Notes: generated by a model not told the origin, from the letters alone. A stretch of DNA of 64,000 bases from Stappia sp. ES.058 (GCF_900105595.1 NZ_LT629784.1:62001-126000), one strand, 5' to 3'. Numbered from the stretch's first letter, positions 9,147 through 18,677 are shown. Numbers and translations: made by a program.

Positions 9147-9621
9147 CGTCAAAGTCATCGACTATCTGAACAAGGCGCTGCGTCACGAACTGACGGCGGT
9201 CAATCAATACTGGTTGCATTACCGCCTCGTGGAGGACTGGGGCTATGCAAGGCTCGCCGCCAAGGAGCGCGCGGAATCCATCGAGGAGATGCAGCACGCC
9301 GACAAACTGGTGGAGCGGATCCTGTTCCTGGAGGGCTTTCCCAACATGCAAAGCCTCGATCCCTTGCGCATAGGCCAGTCGCTGAAGGAGGTGATGGAGG
9401 CCGATCTCGCCGGCGAGTATTCCGCTCGCGCGCTCTATCGCGAGGCCCGCGAGATCTGCAAGACGGCTTCCGACTATGTGACCCTGCGCCTGTTTGAGGA
9501 ACTGCTCGGCGACGAGGAGGATCACATCGATTATCTGGAAACCCAGCTGCAACTGATCGAGCAGATCGGCATCGAGCGCTACGGCCTGCTGCAGGCGGCG
9601 CCCGCCGGAGAGACTGCCTGA
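9136..9621 (+). CDS. bfr: Bacterioferritin
   Basis: This 161-residue protein begins [20 protein letters not shown], matching the family N-terminus, so ATG 9136 is used although the frame is open further upstream. Ferroxidase residues Glu18, Glu51 and His54 are present, and [15 protein letters not shown] supplies the later Glu and Glu-x-x-His ligands. Met52, the haem axial ligand between subunits, is conserved in EEMQHADK. It would assemble as the 24-subunit cytoplasmic iron-storage cage. GGGAGAG lies upstream of the start. It overlaps bfd by 11 bases, in the order bfd-bfr. Confidence 0.95.
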   Translation: MKGDVKVIDYLNKALRHELTAVNQYWLHYRLVEDWGYARLAAKERAESIEEMQHADKLVERILFLEGFPNMQSLDPLRIGQSLKEVMEADLAGEYSARALYREAREICKTASDYVTLRLFEELLGDEEDHIDYLETQLQLIEQIGIERYGLLQAAPAGETA

Positions 9622-9624
9622 CGC

Positions 9625-9649
9625 GAGCCCGGGAAAAGGGGGCTCCTTT
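9625..9649 (+). terminator. Possible weak terminator after bfr
   Basis: GAGCCC at 9625-9630 pairs with GGGCTC at 9640-9645 across a nine-base loop and is followed by CTTT. The stem is short and the T run poor, so termination here is only possible. The converging ATP-grasp gene ends about 100 bases further on. Confidence 0.35.
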
Positions 9650-9742
9650 GTCGGTGCGGATCTGGGGCGAGGATCGATTTCGGGCGACGCCGCTCTCGTT
9701 GAGGTGGTCCGTCGCGTCGGTCAGCCTGCGTCGGCATGGATG

Positions 9743-10702
9743 CTACGCGGGGTCCGCGATCAACGCGTCGGCCAGCGCAGCGCTGATCGGAAGGCCTGCC
9801 TCCGTTTCAAGCCACAGGTACTGTCCGCCCGTGTTGACCTCGAGGAACCAGTAGGTCCCCTGCGCGTCGGTGCGGAAATCATAGGCACCGTAGCGCAGAC
9901 CGAGTTTTCGATGAAACGCGATCAAGTCGGCCTCGAAATCCTTCGGCAGGATGTGAGGGAGGGTCCGCGAATTGGGGTCGATACGCCAGTCCACGGCCGC
10001 CTGCGGCGCGCTCACGGCAATCTCGGCGGCGAATGCCCGCTCATCGACCACCGTGATCCGGATATCGCTGCCGCCGGTTATTTTTTTCTGAAACTGAACC
10101 GGACTGCACCTGAGCGTTTCGAGCTTTGAAAGACCTTGTGGGGTGAGCTTGCGGGTAAACGGCGTTTCCATCCCCGGATTGTTGCTCAGAGTCTTGAAGA
10201 TCACCGCGCCATTGTGATCTTCGTAAAATGATCGCACCTCGTCCGGGTCGTTGGAAATCAGGGTCGCAGGCACCTTGAGCCCCGCCTGTTCGGCCATCAT
10301 CAGCTGATACGGCTTGTTGCGGCAAATCATCTCCACCGCGAAAGGGTTCACGAGCTTGCGGCCGAGGGCGTGCATCCAGCCGTCCAGGAGAACCTGGGTC
10401 TCCCGGTAGCAAAACCGTCGCTCATCCTTGTCTTCGACGCCGTCGGGAACACGAAAAGGGTGCGTCCGGCGCCACCATATACCGCTAACCTGGTCTGCGG
10501 TCAGGCTCCTCCCGTCGGGAAGCGACAGATGGTATCCACCGTCCGTCCCGCCACCAAGGGCGTGGGACAGGGCAAGAGACGCCGGCAGGTCCTCAAGGTT
10601 TATGGTCGTCGATGCGACGTTCCGGTTGGACAGCTCCCATGCAACAACACGCGCATGCAGATCGTCTTCCGACGCGATGATAATCGCATGACCGTGGCTC
10701 AC
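9743..10702 (-). CDS. MvdD-like ATP-grasp RiPP maturase (graspetide synthetase)
   Basis: A 319-residue ATP-grasp ligase resembling the macrocyclases of graspetides (microviridin MvdC/MvdD, plesiocin PsnB, thuringinin TgnB), which form ester or amide links between side chains of a precursor. Family features are the N-terminal GIWWRR (residues 74-79), the central ATP-binding lysine segment VIFKTLSN (168-174), the FQKKITGGSDIRITVVD strand pair (204-220), and the metal-binding end YDFR...FLEVNTGGQYLWLE (274-299), close to the EVNPxGQW motif of this group. The GTG start lies three bases after the stop of the small upstream gene, as expected for a precursor-maturase pair. No acetyltransferase, peptidase or dedicated exporter is adjacent. 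Precise product chemistry is unknown. Confidence 0.82.
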   Translation of the reverse strand: MSHGHAIIIASEDDLHARVVAWELSNRNVASTTINLEDLPASLALSHALGGGTDGGYHLSLPDGRSLTADQVSGIWWRRTHPFRVPDGVEDKDERRFCYRETQVLLDGWMHALGRKLVNPFAVEMICRNKPYQLMMAEQAGLKVPATLISNDPDEVRSFYEDHNGAVIFKTLSNNPGMETPFTRKLTPQGLSKLETLRCSPVQFQKKITGGSDIRITVVDERAFAAEIAVSAPQAAVDWRIDPNSRTLPHILPKDFEADLIAFHRKLGLRYGAYDFRTDAQGTYWFLEVNTGGQYLWLETEAGLPISAALADALIADPA

Positions 10703-10705
10703 GAC

Positions 10706-10969
10706 TTATTCTTTGTCGGGATGGTCGAGCTTCGTATGGCCGTCGAGATCTGAATCGTACGGGCTGGGATTGCCTTTCGGCGTCGCCGTGCTCTTTTCAT
10801 AGCTGGTTCGTGTGTCGTCGATCGCGGCGGTCTGCGATCTGTAGGCGTCGAGATCTATGCCGCGCGCTTTGAAAAACGCGGTATCGCCGGCAAGAAGGCC
10901 GTCCCGGTGCTCGACATCGCGAACAATCGGATCGGCGGAAGAATCATGCGAGAATGCAAAGGGTCTCAT
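10706..10969 (-). CDS. Putative graspetide precursor peptide
   Basis: An 87-residue hydrophilic protein with no recognised domain, starting MRPFAFSHDSSADPIVRD at ATG 10969 behind AGAAAGG (a TTG at 10993 is a weaker alternative). Its place directly before the ATP-grasp gene, with a three-base gap, marks it as the likely substrate. The front half would be the leader; the aromatic RPFAF near the N-terminus recalls the PFF-type recognition motif of microviridin leaders. The C-terminal 35 residues would be the core. They contain many Thr/Ser (53, 55, 56, 60, 61, 63, 69, 73, 79) able to be ester donors, four Lys, and acidic residues (Glu58, Asp72, 74, 76, 82, 85, Glu87) able to be acceptors. No Cys is present. 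The peptide function is inference. Confidence 0.7.
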   Translation of the reverse strand: MRPFAFSHDSSADPIVRDVEHRDGLLAGDTAFFKARGIDLDAYRSQTAAIDDTRTSYEKSTATPKGNPSPYDSDLDGHTKLDHPDKE

Positions 10970-11017
10970 CTGGAAAACCTTTCTGTAATACAAAATATCA
11001 TCAAAAACTCTAGGGCA

Positions 11018-11046
11018 AGTATACCCTATGCAATTCTTGCAATCAA
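11018..11046 (-). promoter_or_regulatory. Sigma-70-type promoter of the graspetide unit
   Basis: On the minus strand TTGATT (11046-11041) and TATACT (11023-11018) are separated by exactly 17 bases, about 50 bases upstream of the precursor ATG. The surrounding stretch 10970-11120 is AT-rich compared with neighbouring DNA. The promoter lies after ynjD, so the peptide unit has its own transcription start and is probably not read only from the ynj genes. Confidence 0.65.
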
Positions 11047-11177
11047 TACGGGTTGGTCGGCTCCATGCGATGACCCCGAAAACTTCGCGAAATCGTTCAA
11101 CTTATTGATCTGAATAATTTTTAGCTGTTTTCGCGGTGCCGTGCCCGCGGCCTTCCTAAAAAGTCCCCGGCTCGCGG

Positions 11178-11849
11178 CTATTGCGCGTTAAGCGTGACGA
11201 CTGCGCCGTCGGCGGCGGCTGCGTCCGCCTCATCGTGCGTGACAAGCAGCACCGGAAGGCCGCGGGCGCGGGCCATGTCGAACACCAGGTCGCGGATCTG
11301 CCCCCTCAGCGCCATGTCGAGCCTGGAGAAGGGCTCGTCGAGAAGGAGCGCACGCGGCGCGCTGACCAGCACCCGCATCAAGGCGACGCGCGCTTTCTGG
11401 CCGCCGGAGAGCGTGGCCGGGTCGCGGTCCTCGAGTCCGGATAGTCCGACCTCCTCGAGCGCATCGGCGATGGCAGCCCTGCGCGTGGCGCGGCCGCGCA
11501 AGCGCGGCGGCAGCGCGAAGGCCAGATTTTCGCCGACGGAGAGATGCGGAAACAGCAACGCATCCTGGAACAAAAGACCCATGTGGCGCTCATGCGCGGC
11601 AAGCCGGGTGACATCCGTGCCATCGACCAGAACGGCACCTGTCGCCGAAAACACCGGATCGAGAAAGCCGGCCGCATACGCAAGCAGGGTTGATTTGCCG
11701 ACCCCTGACGGTCCCATCACCGTGAGGACCTCGCCGGGGCGCACCTCTGCATCCAGCGCAATCAGCGGCTGTCCGGCGCGGGTGATCCTGACATCGTCGA
11801 AACGCAGGCCGTGGGCAGGTGTTGCGGGCATTGTCGATGCGTCCGTCAT
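11178..11849 (-). CDS. ynjD: YnjD-type ABC transporter ATP-binding protein
   Basis: A 223-residue ABC ATPase. The Walker A loop GPSGVGKST lies near residue 40, the Q-loop in LLFQDALLFPHLSVGENL, the signature LSGGQKARVALMR near 138, Walker B ALLLDEPFSRLD, and the switch histidine in LLVTHDEADA. The ATG at 11849 overlaps the permease stop (ATGA), so the upstream extension of this reading frame is not used. It energises the YnjC permease at the inner membrane. Short importer ATPases of this kind are often labelled thiamine (ThiQ-like), but the partner binding protein is of YnjB type, so the substrate is left open. Confidence 0.87.
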   Translation of the reverse strand: MTDASTMPATPAHGLRFDDVRITRAGQPLIALDAEVRPGEVLTVMGPSGVGKSTLLAYAAGFLDPVFSATGAVLVDGTDVTRLAAHERHMGLLFQDALLFPHLSVGENLAFALPPRLRGRATRRAAIADALEEVGLSGLEDRDPATLSGGQKARVALMRVLVSAPRALLLDEPFSRLDMALRGQIRDLVFDMARARGLPVLLVTHDEADAAAADGAVVTLNAQ

Positions 11850-13528
11850 ATCGAGGGCTGAAGGTCCCGGCGGGCGCGAAAGGCGACACCAGGCACCAGT
11901 GCGGCCAGCGCGAAGGCCAGAAACGGCAGCGCCATCTGCAGCAGCGCGTAGATGGCGATAAGCCTGCGGTTGCCGCCCGCCGCCAGCGCGACCGCTTCCG
12001 TCGTCACGCTGGCGATCCGTCCGCCGCCGATCAGCAGCGTTGGCAGATATTGCGCAACAGAGACTGCGATCCCGAGGGCCGCCGCCGTTGCGGTTGCGCG
12101 AAGGGCGAGCGGCAGGCGCACGCGCCAGAACACGCGGTCGGGCGCGGCCCCGAGCGCGGTGGCGATATGGCCGTAGCGCGGATCGGCGGCACGCCACGGA
12201 TCGGAGAGCGCCAGAAACACATAGGGAAGCACGAAGACGAGATGGGCAAGTGCCACCGCGCCCAGCGTATCGTGCAGCCCGCAGACGAGGAACAGGACCT
12301 GCAGGCCGAAGAGAAAGGCGATTTGCGGCACGATCAGCGGTACATAGAGAAGCGGCAGCGTCCGGTGCCGAAGCGCCCGGCCCCTGCGGGTCTCGCCTTC
12401 CAGACAGGCAAGCGCGAGGACAACGGCAAGCGCGGTTACCGGCAGCGCGACGGCAAGCGTCACGCCGACGGCTTCGAGCACTCCGCCAAGATGCAACATC
12501 CAGTTTTGCAGCGACAGATGTGCCGGAAGCGCATCGGGGAACCGCCACGGCCCCGCGAAGGACCACAGGCCCAGGACGCAAAGCCCGCAGAGCAGGGCGC
12601 CGACAAGCGTGACCATTGCCGCCGCGGCAAGAACCGCGAGCGATCTGTCGGCGAGGGTGCGTCGTCCGGCGGCGATCCAGCGTCGTCCGGCGACTTTTGC
12701 AAGCTGTTCGCCTGCTATCCAAAGAGCGATTGCGGACAGGCTGATGACGAGTTGCAAGAGCGCACCGGCAGACGCCATGAACCGAAAGGAGAGGTCCGGA
12801 TCGTTCATCCATGCGACCAGCCGCACGGCAAGCGGGGCGGGCGTCGTCGGTCCCAGGATCAGCGCCACATCGACGACCGACGTGGCATAGGCGAGCACCG
12901 CGAAGACCGGCAGGCGGATTTGCGGATAGACGCGGGGCAGAACGACCTTGAGCCAGCCGGTGACGGGCGCGTATCCAAGGCCGGTCGCGATGCGCCGCGC
13001 GGCCGGCGATTTCGTCTGCGGGAGCGCCGCCAGCACCATCAGGAACAGAAAGGGGATCTCCTTCGCCATCAGCCCGAAGGTCATCGCAAGCCCCGCAGGA
13101 TCGCCGATGACGAGCACATCGGGGGGGCGTGTCATGCCGCTTGCCCAGGGCGAGACGAGCCGCATCGCCCAGCCGGAGGGCGCGATCAGGAAGGCGAGGC
13201 CGAAGGCGGCGGCGGCATGCGGCACGGACAGAAGCGGCGACAGCAGGAGCCTTACCCCACGAAACATTCGCGTGCCCTCGAAGGCGGCGGTAAACAGCAT
13301 GACGAGGGTGAAGGCGCCAAGGGTCGCTGCCAGCCCGGTGAACAGGCTGAGCAGAACGGAGGTGGCCAGTCCCGGCTGAGAGAGGAGCGCGCGCGCCGGG
13401 TCAAGCGACACTGTCGTGCCCCCGAGGGGCGGCACGAAGCCGAAAGCCGGCAGCAGCGTTCCCGCCAGCCCCGCGATCACCGGTCCAAGCATCAAGGCCA
13501 GCGTGACAAATGGCGCCGCCTTCAACAT
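11846..13528 (-). CDS. ynjC: YnjC-type ABC transporter permease (double unit)
   Basis: A 560-residue inner-membrane protein with about twelve membrane segments arranged as two fused permease halves. Each half has an EAA-like loop: GLGYAPVTGWLKVVLPRVYP near residue 203 and ALGAAPDRVFWRVRLPLALR near residue 468. The single-chain, two-half build matches YnjC of the uncharacterised YnjBCD importer. It overlaps ynjD by four bases and follows ynjB after 28 bases, so the three genes form one operon read in the order ynjB-ynjC-ynjD. ATG 13528 leads directly into the first membrane segment. Confidence 0.87.
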   Translation of the reverse strand: MLKAAPFVTLALMLGPVIAGLAGTLLPAFGFVPPLGGTTVSLDPARALLSQPGLATSVLLSLFTGLAATLGAFTLVMLFTAAFEGTRMFRGVRLLLSPLLSVPHAAAAFGLAFLIAPSGWAMRLVSPWASGMTRPPDVLVIGDPAGLAMTFGLMAKEIPFLFLMVLAALPQTKSPAARRIATGLGYAPVTGWLKVVLPRVYPQIRLPVFAVLAYATSVVDVALILGPTTPAPLAVRLVAWMNDPDLSFRFMASAGALLQLVISLSAIALWIAGEQLAKVAGRRWIAAGRRTLADRSLAVLAAAAMVTLVGALLCGLCVLGLWSFAGPWRFPDALPAHLSLQNWMLHLGGVLEAVGVTLAVALPVTALAVVLALACLEGETRRGRALRHRTLPLLYVPLIVPQIAFLFGLQVLFLVCGLHDTLGAVALAHLVFVLPYVFLALSDPWRAADPRYGHIATALGAAPDRVFWRVRLPLALRATATAAALGIAVSVAQYLPTLLIGGGRIASVTTEAVALAAGGNRRLIAIYALLQMALPFLAFALAALVPGVAFRARRDLQPSI

Positions 13529-13556
13529 GGATGCGCCGCCATGGGCTCTTGCATCG

Positions 13557-14795
13557 TCACCGAGCCGCGTAGCGTTTCGCCCACGCGCGTTCCAGTTCCG
13601 TCATCCAGCTTGCATGCGGTTCGTCGATCACGGGGCCGAGCGCGTCGGGGGCAAGCGTCGCGATGCCGAGATCGAGCGTCGAGAAGCGCTCCTTGTCGTC
13701 CGCCTCCAGCCGGTCCACGGCGAGCACCGTCGGGTCGCCCCAGATATCCGGGTCCTGTTTGCGCGCCTGCGCTTCCGGCGAGATCAGGAAATTTGCAAGC
13801 ACCAGAGCGCCGGCCTTGGCGGAGGCATTGAAGGGAATGGCGACGAAATGGGCGTTGCCGATGGTGCCGCCGTCGAGCACGAAGGTGCGCACCGTGTCGG
13901 GGAGTTCTCCCGAGGCGATCGCCGCCGATGCGCCCGAGGGATTGAAGGTGAAGGCGATGTCCACTTCGCCGTCGCCCAGAAGTTGGCGCATTGCCGGCTG
14001 ATTCTGCGGAAAGGCCCGGCCTTGCCGCCACATGTTCGGGTGCAGGACGTCGAGATAGGCGAAGAGCGGCGCGGTGTCGGCCTCGAAGGTTTCGGGATCG
14101 ACCGGGCGGGTGAGCTTTCCCGGATCGTCGATCGTTGTCGCCAGAACCTGCTTCAGGAAGGTCGAGCCGTGAAAATTCGGCGGCTGCGGGTAGGTGAAAC
14201 GGCCCGGATTTTCGGCGATATAGGCGGCTAACGCGGCGAGCGTTTTCGGCGGGTCGGCAAGCGTCGCGGTGTCATGCATGAAGACGAGCTTGGCCATGCC
14301 CCAGGGGCTTTCCAGTCCGTCGGTCGGTTCGGTGAAATCCGTGACCACGGCCGGCTTGTTCGCAACGTCGACCAGCGGCCAGTTCGGCAGCTTCGTTGCC
14401 CAGCCGGGGCTCATCAAGAGGCCGGCCTTTTTCAGTGAGACGAAATTCTCGCCGTTGATCCACACCAGATCGACCGCGCCGCCCGTCTCCTTGCCCGCCG
14501 CCTTTTCCGCGACGATACGACTGACGACATTGGCGGTATCGCTGACCTTGACCTGTTCGACCGTCACGCCGTGGCGGTCCTGCAGCACCCCGCCCGCCCA
14601 GTCGATGAAGGCGTTGATGCGCGGCTCGCCGCCCCAGGCATGGAAATACACCGTCTGTCCGTGCGCCGCCTCCAGCACGGCGTCCCAGTTTGCCGGATCC
14701 GGCGATTGCGCCCGCCCCGGAGCAGTTGCGACCAGCGCGATGGCGACGGCGAGAACCGTTTTCAGAAACGGTGCCTGCGGAAAACGGCGATGCAT
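13557..14795 (-). CDS. ynjB: YnjB-type ABC transporter substrate-binding protein
   Basis: A 412-residue periplasmic binding protein with a cleavable signal peptide ending at about GRA-QS (residue 29). The mature part begins with the characteristic ANWDAVLEAAHGQTVYFHAW of the YnjB group (COG4134), distinct from thiamine-binding ThiB and from spermidine or iron binders of the same fold. It is the first gene of the ynjBCD operon. The substrate of this importer is not established for any member known to me. AAGG-rich sequence precedes the ATG. No TPP riboswitch or other leader fold was recognised in the 100 bases upstream. Confidence 0.86.
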   Translation of the reverse strand: MHRRFPQAPFLKTVLAVAIALVATAPGRAQSPDPANWDAVLEAAHGQTVYFHAWGGEPRINAFIDWAGGVLQDRHGVTVEQVKVSDTANVVSRIVAEKAAGKETGGAVDLVWINGENFVSLKKAGLLMSPGWATKLPNWPLVDVANKPAVVTDFTEPTDGLESPWGMAKLVFMHDTATLADPPKTLAALAAYIAENPGRFTYPQPPNFHGSTFLKQVLATTIDDPGKLTRPVDPETFEADTAPLFAYLDVLHPNMWRQGRAFPQNQPAMRQLLGDGEVDIAFTFNPSGASAAIASGELPDTVRTFVLDGGTIGNAHFVAIPFNASAKAGALVLANFLISPEAQARKQDPDIWGDPTVLAVDRLEADDKERFSTLDLGIATLAPDALGPVIDEPHASWMTELERAWAKRYAAR

Positions 14796-14896
14796 GGTCG
14801 GTCCTTCCCTTTTTGCTTTAGGTGCAAGAGCTTGCCGCGAGGGTCAAGACACGGCTTCGTGACGGGTGCGTCAGCGCGGCGCGGTTTTGCAATGCG

Positions 14897-15391
14897 TCAG
14901 TCGAGCGCCAGCACATGGGTGTCCTTGACCTCTTCCATCACCGCGTAGGTGTGGGTTTCGCGCACGCCGGGAAGGTCGAGCACGGCATCGGCCAGAAGCT
15001 TGCGGTAGGACGCCATGTCGGACACCCGCGCCTTTACCAGATAATCGAACCCGCCGGCCACCATGTGGCATTCCAGCACCTGCGGGACGCGCTTCACGGC
15101 GCGGGCGAAGGCGTCGAACACCTCCGGCGTCGTGCGGTCGAGCTTCACCTGCAGGAAGATCAGCAGGCCCTGGCCAAGCTTCACCGGATCGAGTTCGGCG
15201 GAAAAGCGCAGGATGTATCCCTCCCGCACCAGCCGCTTCATCCGCTCTGCCGTGGCCGTCGGCGACAGGTTGACCCGCGCCGCCAGATCCGTTGTCGTGA
15301 TGCGCCCGTCGCCCTGCAGCACGCCGAGGATACGACGGTCGGTGCGATCGAGCGATGCGGTTTCCTCTGTTGAATTCGGTTTCACCGGCAA
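14897..15391 (-). CDS. putR: Lrp/AsnC family regulator, probable proline-responsive PutR
   Basis: A 164-residue Lrp-type protein. An HTH spans about residues 17-62 (LDRTDRRILGVLQGDGRITTTDLAARV...SPTATAERMKRL), followed by a RAM domain with MVAGGFDYLVKARVSDMASY. It is divergent from putA with a 137-base shared upstream region, the arrangement of putR-putA in alphaproteobacteria, where PutR activates putA in response to proline. The name rests on family and position rather than on any specific residue. It ends about 100 bases from ynjB and is not part of that operon. Confidence 0.85.
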   Translation of the reverse strand: MPVKPNSTEETASLDRTDRRILGVLQGDGRITTTDLAARVNLSPTATAERMKRLVREGYILRFSAELDPVKLGQGLLIFLQVKLDRTTPEVFDAFARAVKRVPQVLECHMVAGGFDYLVKARVSDMASYRKLLADAVLDLPGVRETHTYAVMEEVKDTHVLALD

Positions 15392-15413
15392 TTCCTCTGA
15401 ATTCTTGGATGAT

Positions 15414-15435
15414 TTCCATCAGAATATCGGTGGAA
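15414..15435. promoter_or_regulatory. Candidate operator in the putR-putA intergenic region
   Basis: TTCCA at 15414-15418 and TGGAA at 15431-15435 form an inverted repeat with an AT-rich centre, the general form of an Lrp-type site. It lies between the two divergent genes, where PutR should bind. Assignment is by position and symmetry only. Confidence 0.3.
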
Positions 15436-15528
15436 TACGCGTTAGACTATCGAAAATGAAGGTGGGTCTGATGCGCGCGCCGCGCGCGGTGGCCGCCGGA
15501 CCCGTTGCAGCATCGTCAGGAGAAGAGC

Positions 15529-18500
15529 ATGAGCCAGTCCGCCGAACGTGCAGCCGTGGCATCGCCCGGCCCCGGGCTTTCGCCGTTTCGCGCCGCCTTT
15601 GCCCCGGCAGATGAAAAGGTCGTGCGGGAACTCGTTGCGCATGTCGGCTTCGACACGGGTGGCGAGGCGCGCGTCGATGACATCGCCTCCGATTACGTCC
15701 ACACGATCCGCTCCGCCATCGGCGGGCTTGGCGGCGTGGAGGATTTCCTGCGCGAATACGGGCTTTCGACCCGCGAGGGCCTGGCGCTGATGGTGCTGGC
15801 CGAGGCGCTGTTGCGGGTGCCGGACGCCAAGACCGCCGACAAGCTGATCGAGGACAAGCTTGCCGCCGCGCGCTTCAACGAGAGCGAGCACGGCCCTTCC
15901 GACACCTGGCTCGTGTCCGCGTCGTCCTGGGCGCTGGGCGTCACCTCGCAGCTCATTCACCCGGGCGAAAAGCCGAACACGATCCTCGCCTCGCTGGTCA
16001 AGCGCATGGGCATGCCGGCGGTGCGCGCCGCAACCCGTCAGGCGATGCGGGTCTTGGGACACCAGTTCGTGCTCGGCGAGACCATCAAGGCGGCGTTGTC
16101 ACGTGCGAAGTCACAGGAATCCAAGGGTTACCGCTATTCCTACGACATGCTGGGAGAGGGCGCACGCACCGCCGACGACGCGGAGCGCTACTTCAAGTCC
16201 TATGCCGACGCCATCGAGGCGATTGGCGCGGGCGCCGGCAAGAAAGACCTGCCGGACCGGCCCGGCATTTCGGTCAAGCTTTCCGCCCTGCACCCGCGCT
16301 ACGAGGCCGTCAAGGGCACCCGCGCGCGCGACGAGATCGCGCCGCGTCTCCTGAAGCTGGCGCAGGCGGCCAAGCGTCACGACCTCAACTTCACGGTGGA
16401 TGCGGAGGAGGCCGACCGGCTGGAGATCTCGCTGGATATCTTCGCAGCCGTTGCCGCCGATCCCTCGCTCGCCGGCTGGGACGGACTGGGCCTTGCCATT
16501 CAGGCCTATCAGAAGCGCGCACTGGAAACGGTCAACTGGGTGATCGATCTCGCCACGAGCCTCGACCGCAAGTTCATGGTGCGGCTGGTCAAGGGCGCCT
16601 ATTGGGATACGGAGATCAAGCGCGCGCAGGAACGCGGACTGGATGATTTTCCGGTCTTCACGCGCAAGGCGGCGACCGATCTCTCTTATCTTGCCTGCGC
16701 CCGCGCGATGCTCGCCGCCCGTCCGCGCCTTTATCCGCAGTTCGCCACCCACAACGCTTTGTCGGTGGCGCAGGTGATCACCATGGCCGGCAACGACGGG
16801 GGCTTCGAGTTCCAGCGCCTGCATGGCATGGGCGAAAGCCTGTTCAAGGCGGTGTCGGAACGCGACGGGCATCCGTGCCGGATCTATGCGCCGGTCGGCG
16901 GTCACCGCGATCTGTTGGCCTATCTGGTGCGCCGTCTTCTGGAAAACGGCGCCAACTCCTCCTTCGTGTCGGCGGTGGGCGATTCCGCCGTGCCGATTTC
17001 CAGGCTGCTCGCCCGCCCGCAGGATGTGCTGGCCGGCGGCACCAAGGCGCGCAATCCGAAGATCCCGCTGCCGCGCGATCTCTATGGCGAAAGCCGCGAC
17101 AACTCGAAGGGGCTGGAGTTCGGCTATGCCGCCGACCGCATCGCATTGACCGAGGCGATCGCAGCCGCTCCCGCGAAGATCGAGGAGGCCCGCCCCCGCT
17201 ACCCCGGAGCGCCGAAGACCGGCGCGACGCGCGACGTGTTGTCGCCGGTCGATGGCACACCGGTCGGTGTCGTTCGCGAGGCCGGGGCCGGGGAGGTTGG
17301 AAAGCTGTTCGACGTTGCCCAGAAGGGCTTTGCAAGCTGGTCGCGCACGCCGGTCGATGTGCGCGCCAGGGCACTCGCAAAGGTCGGCGATCTGCTGGAG
17401 CGCGACAGTGCGAAACTGATGGCGCTGATGGCGCGCGAGGCGGGCAAGACACTGCCCGACGGACTGGCGGAAGTGCGTGAGGCCGTCGATTTCTGCCGCT
17501 TCTATTCAGCCGAAGCGGAAAAGCTCTTCGGCGAGGGCGTGTTGATGCCCGGACCGACGGGCGAGGAAAACCGCTATCGGTTCCGTGGGCGCGGCGTCTT
17601 TGTCTGCATTTCGCCCTGGAACTTCCCGCTCGCCATCTTCCTCGGCCAGGTGACGGCGGCGCTTCTTGCCGGCAACGCGGTGATCGCCAAGCCCGCCGAC
17701 CAGACGCCGCTCATCGCCCATGAGGCGGCGAAGCTTCTTTATGAGGCCGGCGTGCCGGAGGATGTCTTTCTGCTTGCACCCGGCGGGCGCGAACTGGGCG
17801 CGGCCATTGTCGCGGAGCCGCGCGTCGCCGGCGTCGCCTTCACCGGCTCGACCGAGACGGCCTGGGCGATCAACAGGGCCTTGGCCGAAAAACGCGGTCC
17901 CATCGTGCCGCTGATCGCGGAGACCGGCGGCATCAACGCCATGCTGGTCGATGCGACGGCGCTTCCCGAGCAGGTCTGCGACGACGTGATGATGTCGGCC
18001 TTCCGCTCCGCCGGGCAGCGCTGCTCGGCGCTGCGGCTGCTGTATCTGCAGGAGGATGTCGCCGACAAGCAGCTCACCATGCTGAAAGGGGCGGCCGCGG
18101 AAATGTCGCTGGGCGATCCGGCCGATCCCGCGACCGACATCGGTCCGGTGATCGATGCGGCGGCCCGCGACAAGCTGATGGCGCATGTCGAGGAGATGCG
18201 GGCGAAACAGAAGGTGACCTATGCCGGCCCGACGCCGGAGGGCGACCATGCCGATGGCACCTGGGTCGCGCCGCATATCGTGGAACTCGACAGGCCGGAC
18301 GCGCTGGAAAAGGAAACCTTCGGCCCGATCCTGCATGTGGTGCGCTACAAGGCTGTTGATCTGCCGAAGATGCTGGAGACCATCGCTGCGACCGGCTACG
18401 GGCTGACGCTCGGCGTGCACTCGCGCATCGACGCGACGGTGGCGCAGGTGGTCGACCGGCTGTCGGTCGGCAATGTCTACGTCAACCGCAACACCATCGG

Positions 18501-18669
18501 CGCCGTCGTCGGCACCCAGCCCTTCGGCGGCTCGGGCCTCTCCGGCACGGGACCCAAGGCCGGCGGGCCGGGCTATCTGCCGCGTTTCGCGCTGGAGCAG
18601 GTGGTCTCGATCAACACGGCCGCCGCCGGCGGCAACGCCAGCCTGATCGCCATGGCCGAGGAGGATTGA
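15529..18669 (+). CDS. putA: Bifunctional proline dehydrogenase / P5C dehydrogenase
   Basis: This 1046-residue PutA oxidises proline to glutamate: a FAD-dependent PRODH barrel, then an NAD-dependent glutamate-semialdehyde dehydrogenase. PRODH motifs include [16 protein letters not shown] (about residue 358) and [20 protein letters not shown] (about 460). The dehydrogenase half has [28 protein letters not shown], the catalytic Glu in [10 protein letters not shown] and the nucleophile in [10 protein letters not shown] (about residue 830). There is no N-terminal ribbon-helix-helix, so it should not repress its own gene; the divergent putR fits that. ATG 15529 follows AGGAGAA. The length places it among the shorter PutAs without the extra C-terminal domain. 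Confidence 0.97.
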   Translation: MSQSAERAAVASPGPGLSPFRAAFAPADEKVVRELVAHVGFDTGGEARVDDIASDYVHTIRSAIGGLGGVEDFLREYGLSTREGLALMVLAEALLRVPDAKTADKLIEDKLAAARFNESEHGPSDTWLVSASSWALGVTSQLIHPGEKPNTILASLVKRMGMPAVRAATRQAMRVLGHQFVLGETIKAALSRAKSQESKGYRYSYDMLGEGARTADDAERYFKSYADAIEAIGAGAGKKDLPDRPGISVKLSALHPRYEAVKGTRARDEIAPRLLKLAQAAKRHDLNFTVDAEEADRLEISLDIFAAVAADPSLAGWDGLGLAIQAYQKRALETVNWVIDLATSLDRKFMVRLVKGAYWDTEIKRAQERGLDDFPVFTRKAATDLSYLACARAMLAARPRLYPQFATHNALSVAQVITMAGNDGGFEFQRLHGMGESLFKAVSERDGHPCRIYAPVGGHRDLLAYLVRRLLENGANSSFVSAVGDSAVPISRLLARPQDVLAGGTKARNPKIPLPRDLYGESRDNSKGLEFGYAADRIALTEAIAAAPAKIEEARPRYPGAPKTGATRDVLSPVDGTPVGVVREAGAGEVGKLFDVAQKGFASWSRTPVDVRARALAKVGDLLERDSAKLMALMAREAGKTLPDGLAEVREAVDFCRFYSAEAEKLFGEGVLMPGPTGEENRYRFRGRGVFVCISPWNFPLAIFLGQVTAALLAGNAVIAKPADQTPLIAHEAAKLLYEAGVPEDVFLLAPGGRELGAAIVAEPRVAGVAFTGSTETAWAINRALAEKRGPIVPLIAETGGINAMLVDATALPEQVCDDVMMSAFRSAGQRCSALRLLYLQEDVADKQLTMLKGAAAEMSLGDPADPATDIGPVIDAAARDKLMAHVEEMRAKQKVTYAGPTPEGDHADGTWVAPHIVELDRPDALEKETFGPILHVVRYKAVDLPKMLETIAATGYGLTLGVHSRIDATVAQVVDRLSVGNVYVNRNTIGAVVGTQPFGGSGLSGTGPKAGGPGYLPRFALEQVVSINTAAAGGNASLIAMAEED

Positions 18670-18677
18670 GGGATTTC

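Noticed and set aside
11819..13831. 670-codon plus-strand open frame opposite ynjC
   Set aside because: Composition is Arg/Gln/Gly-rich without structure; the opposite strand encodes a normal double permease.
14796..14896. TPP riboswitch upstream of ynjB, which would suggest thiamine import
   Set aside because: The conserved CTGAGA and ACCTGA-type thi-box segments are absent from the 100-base leader.
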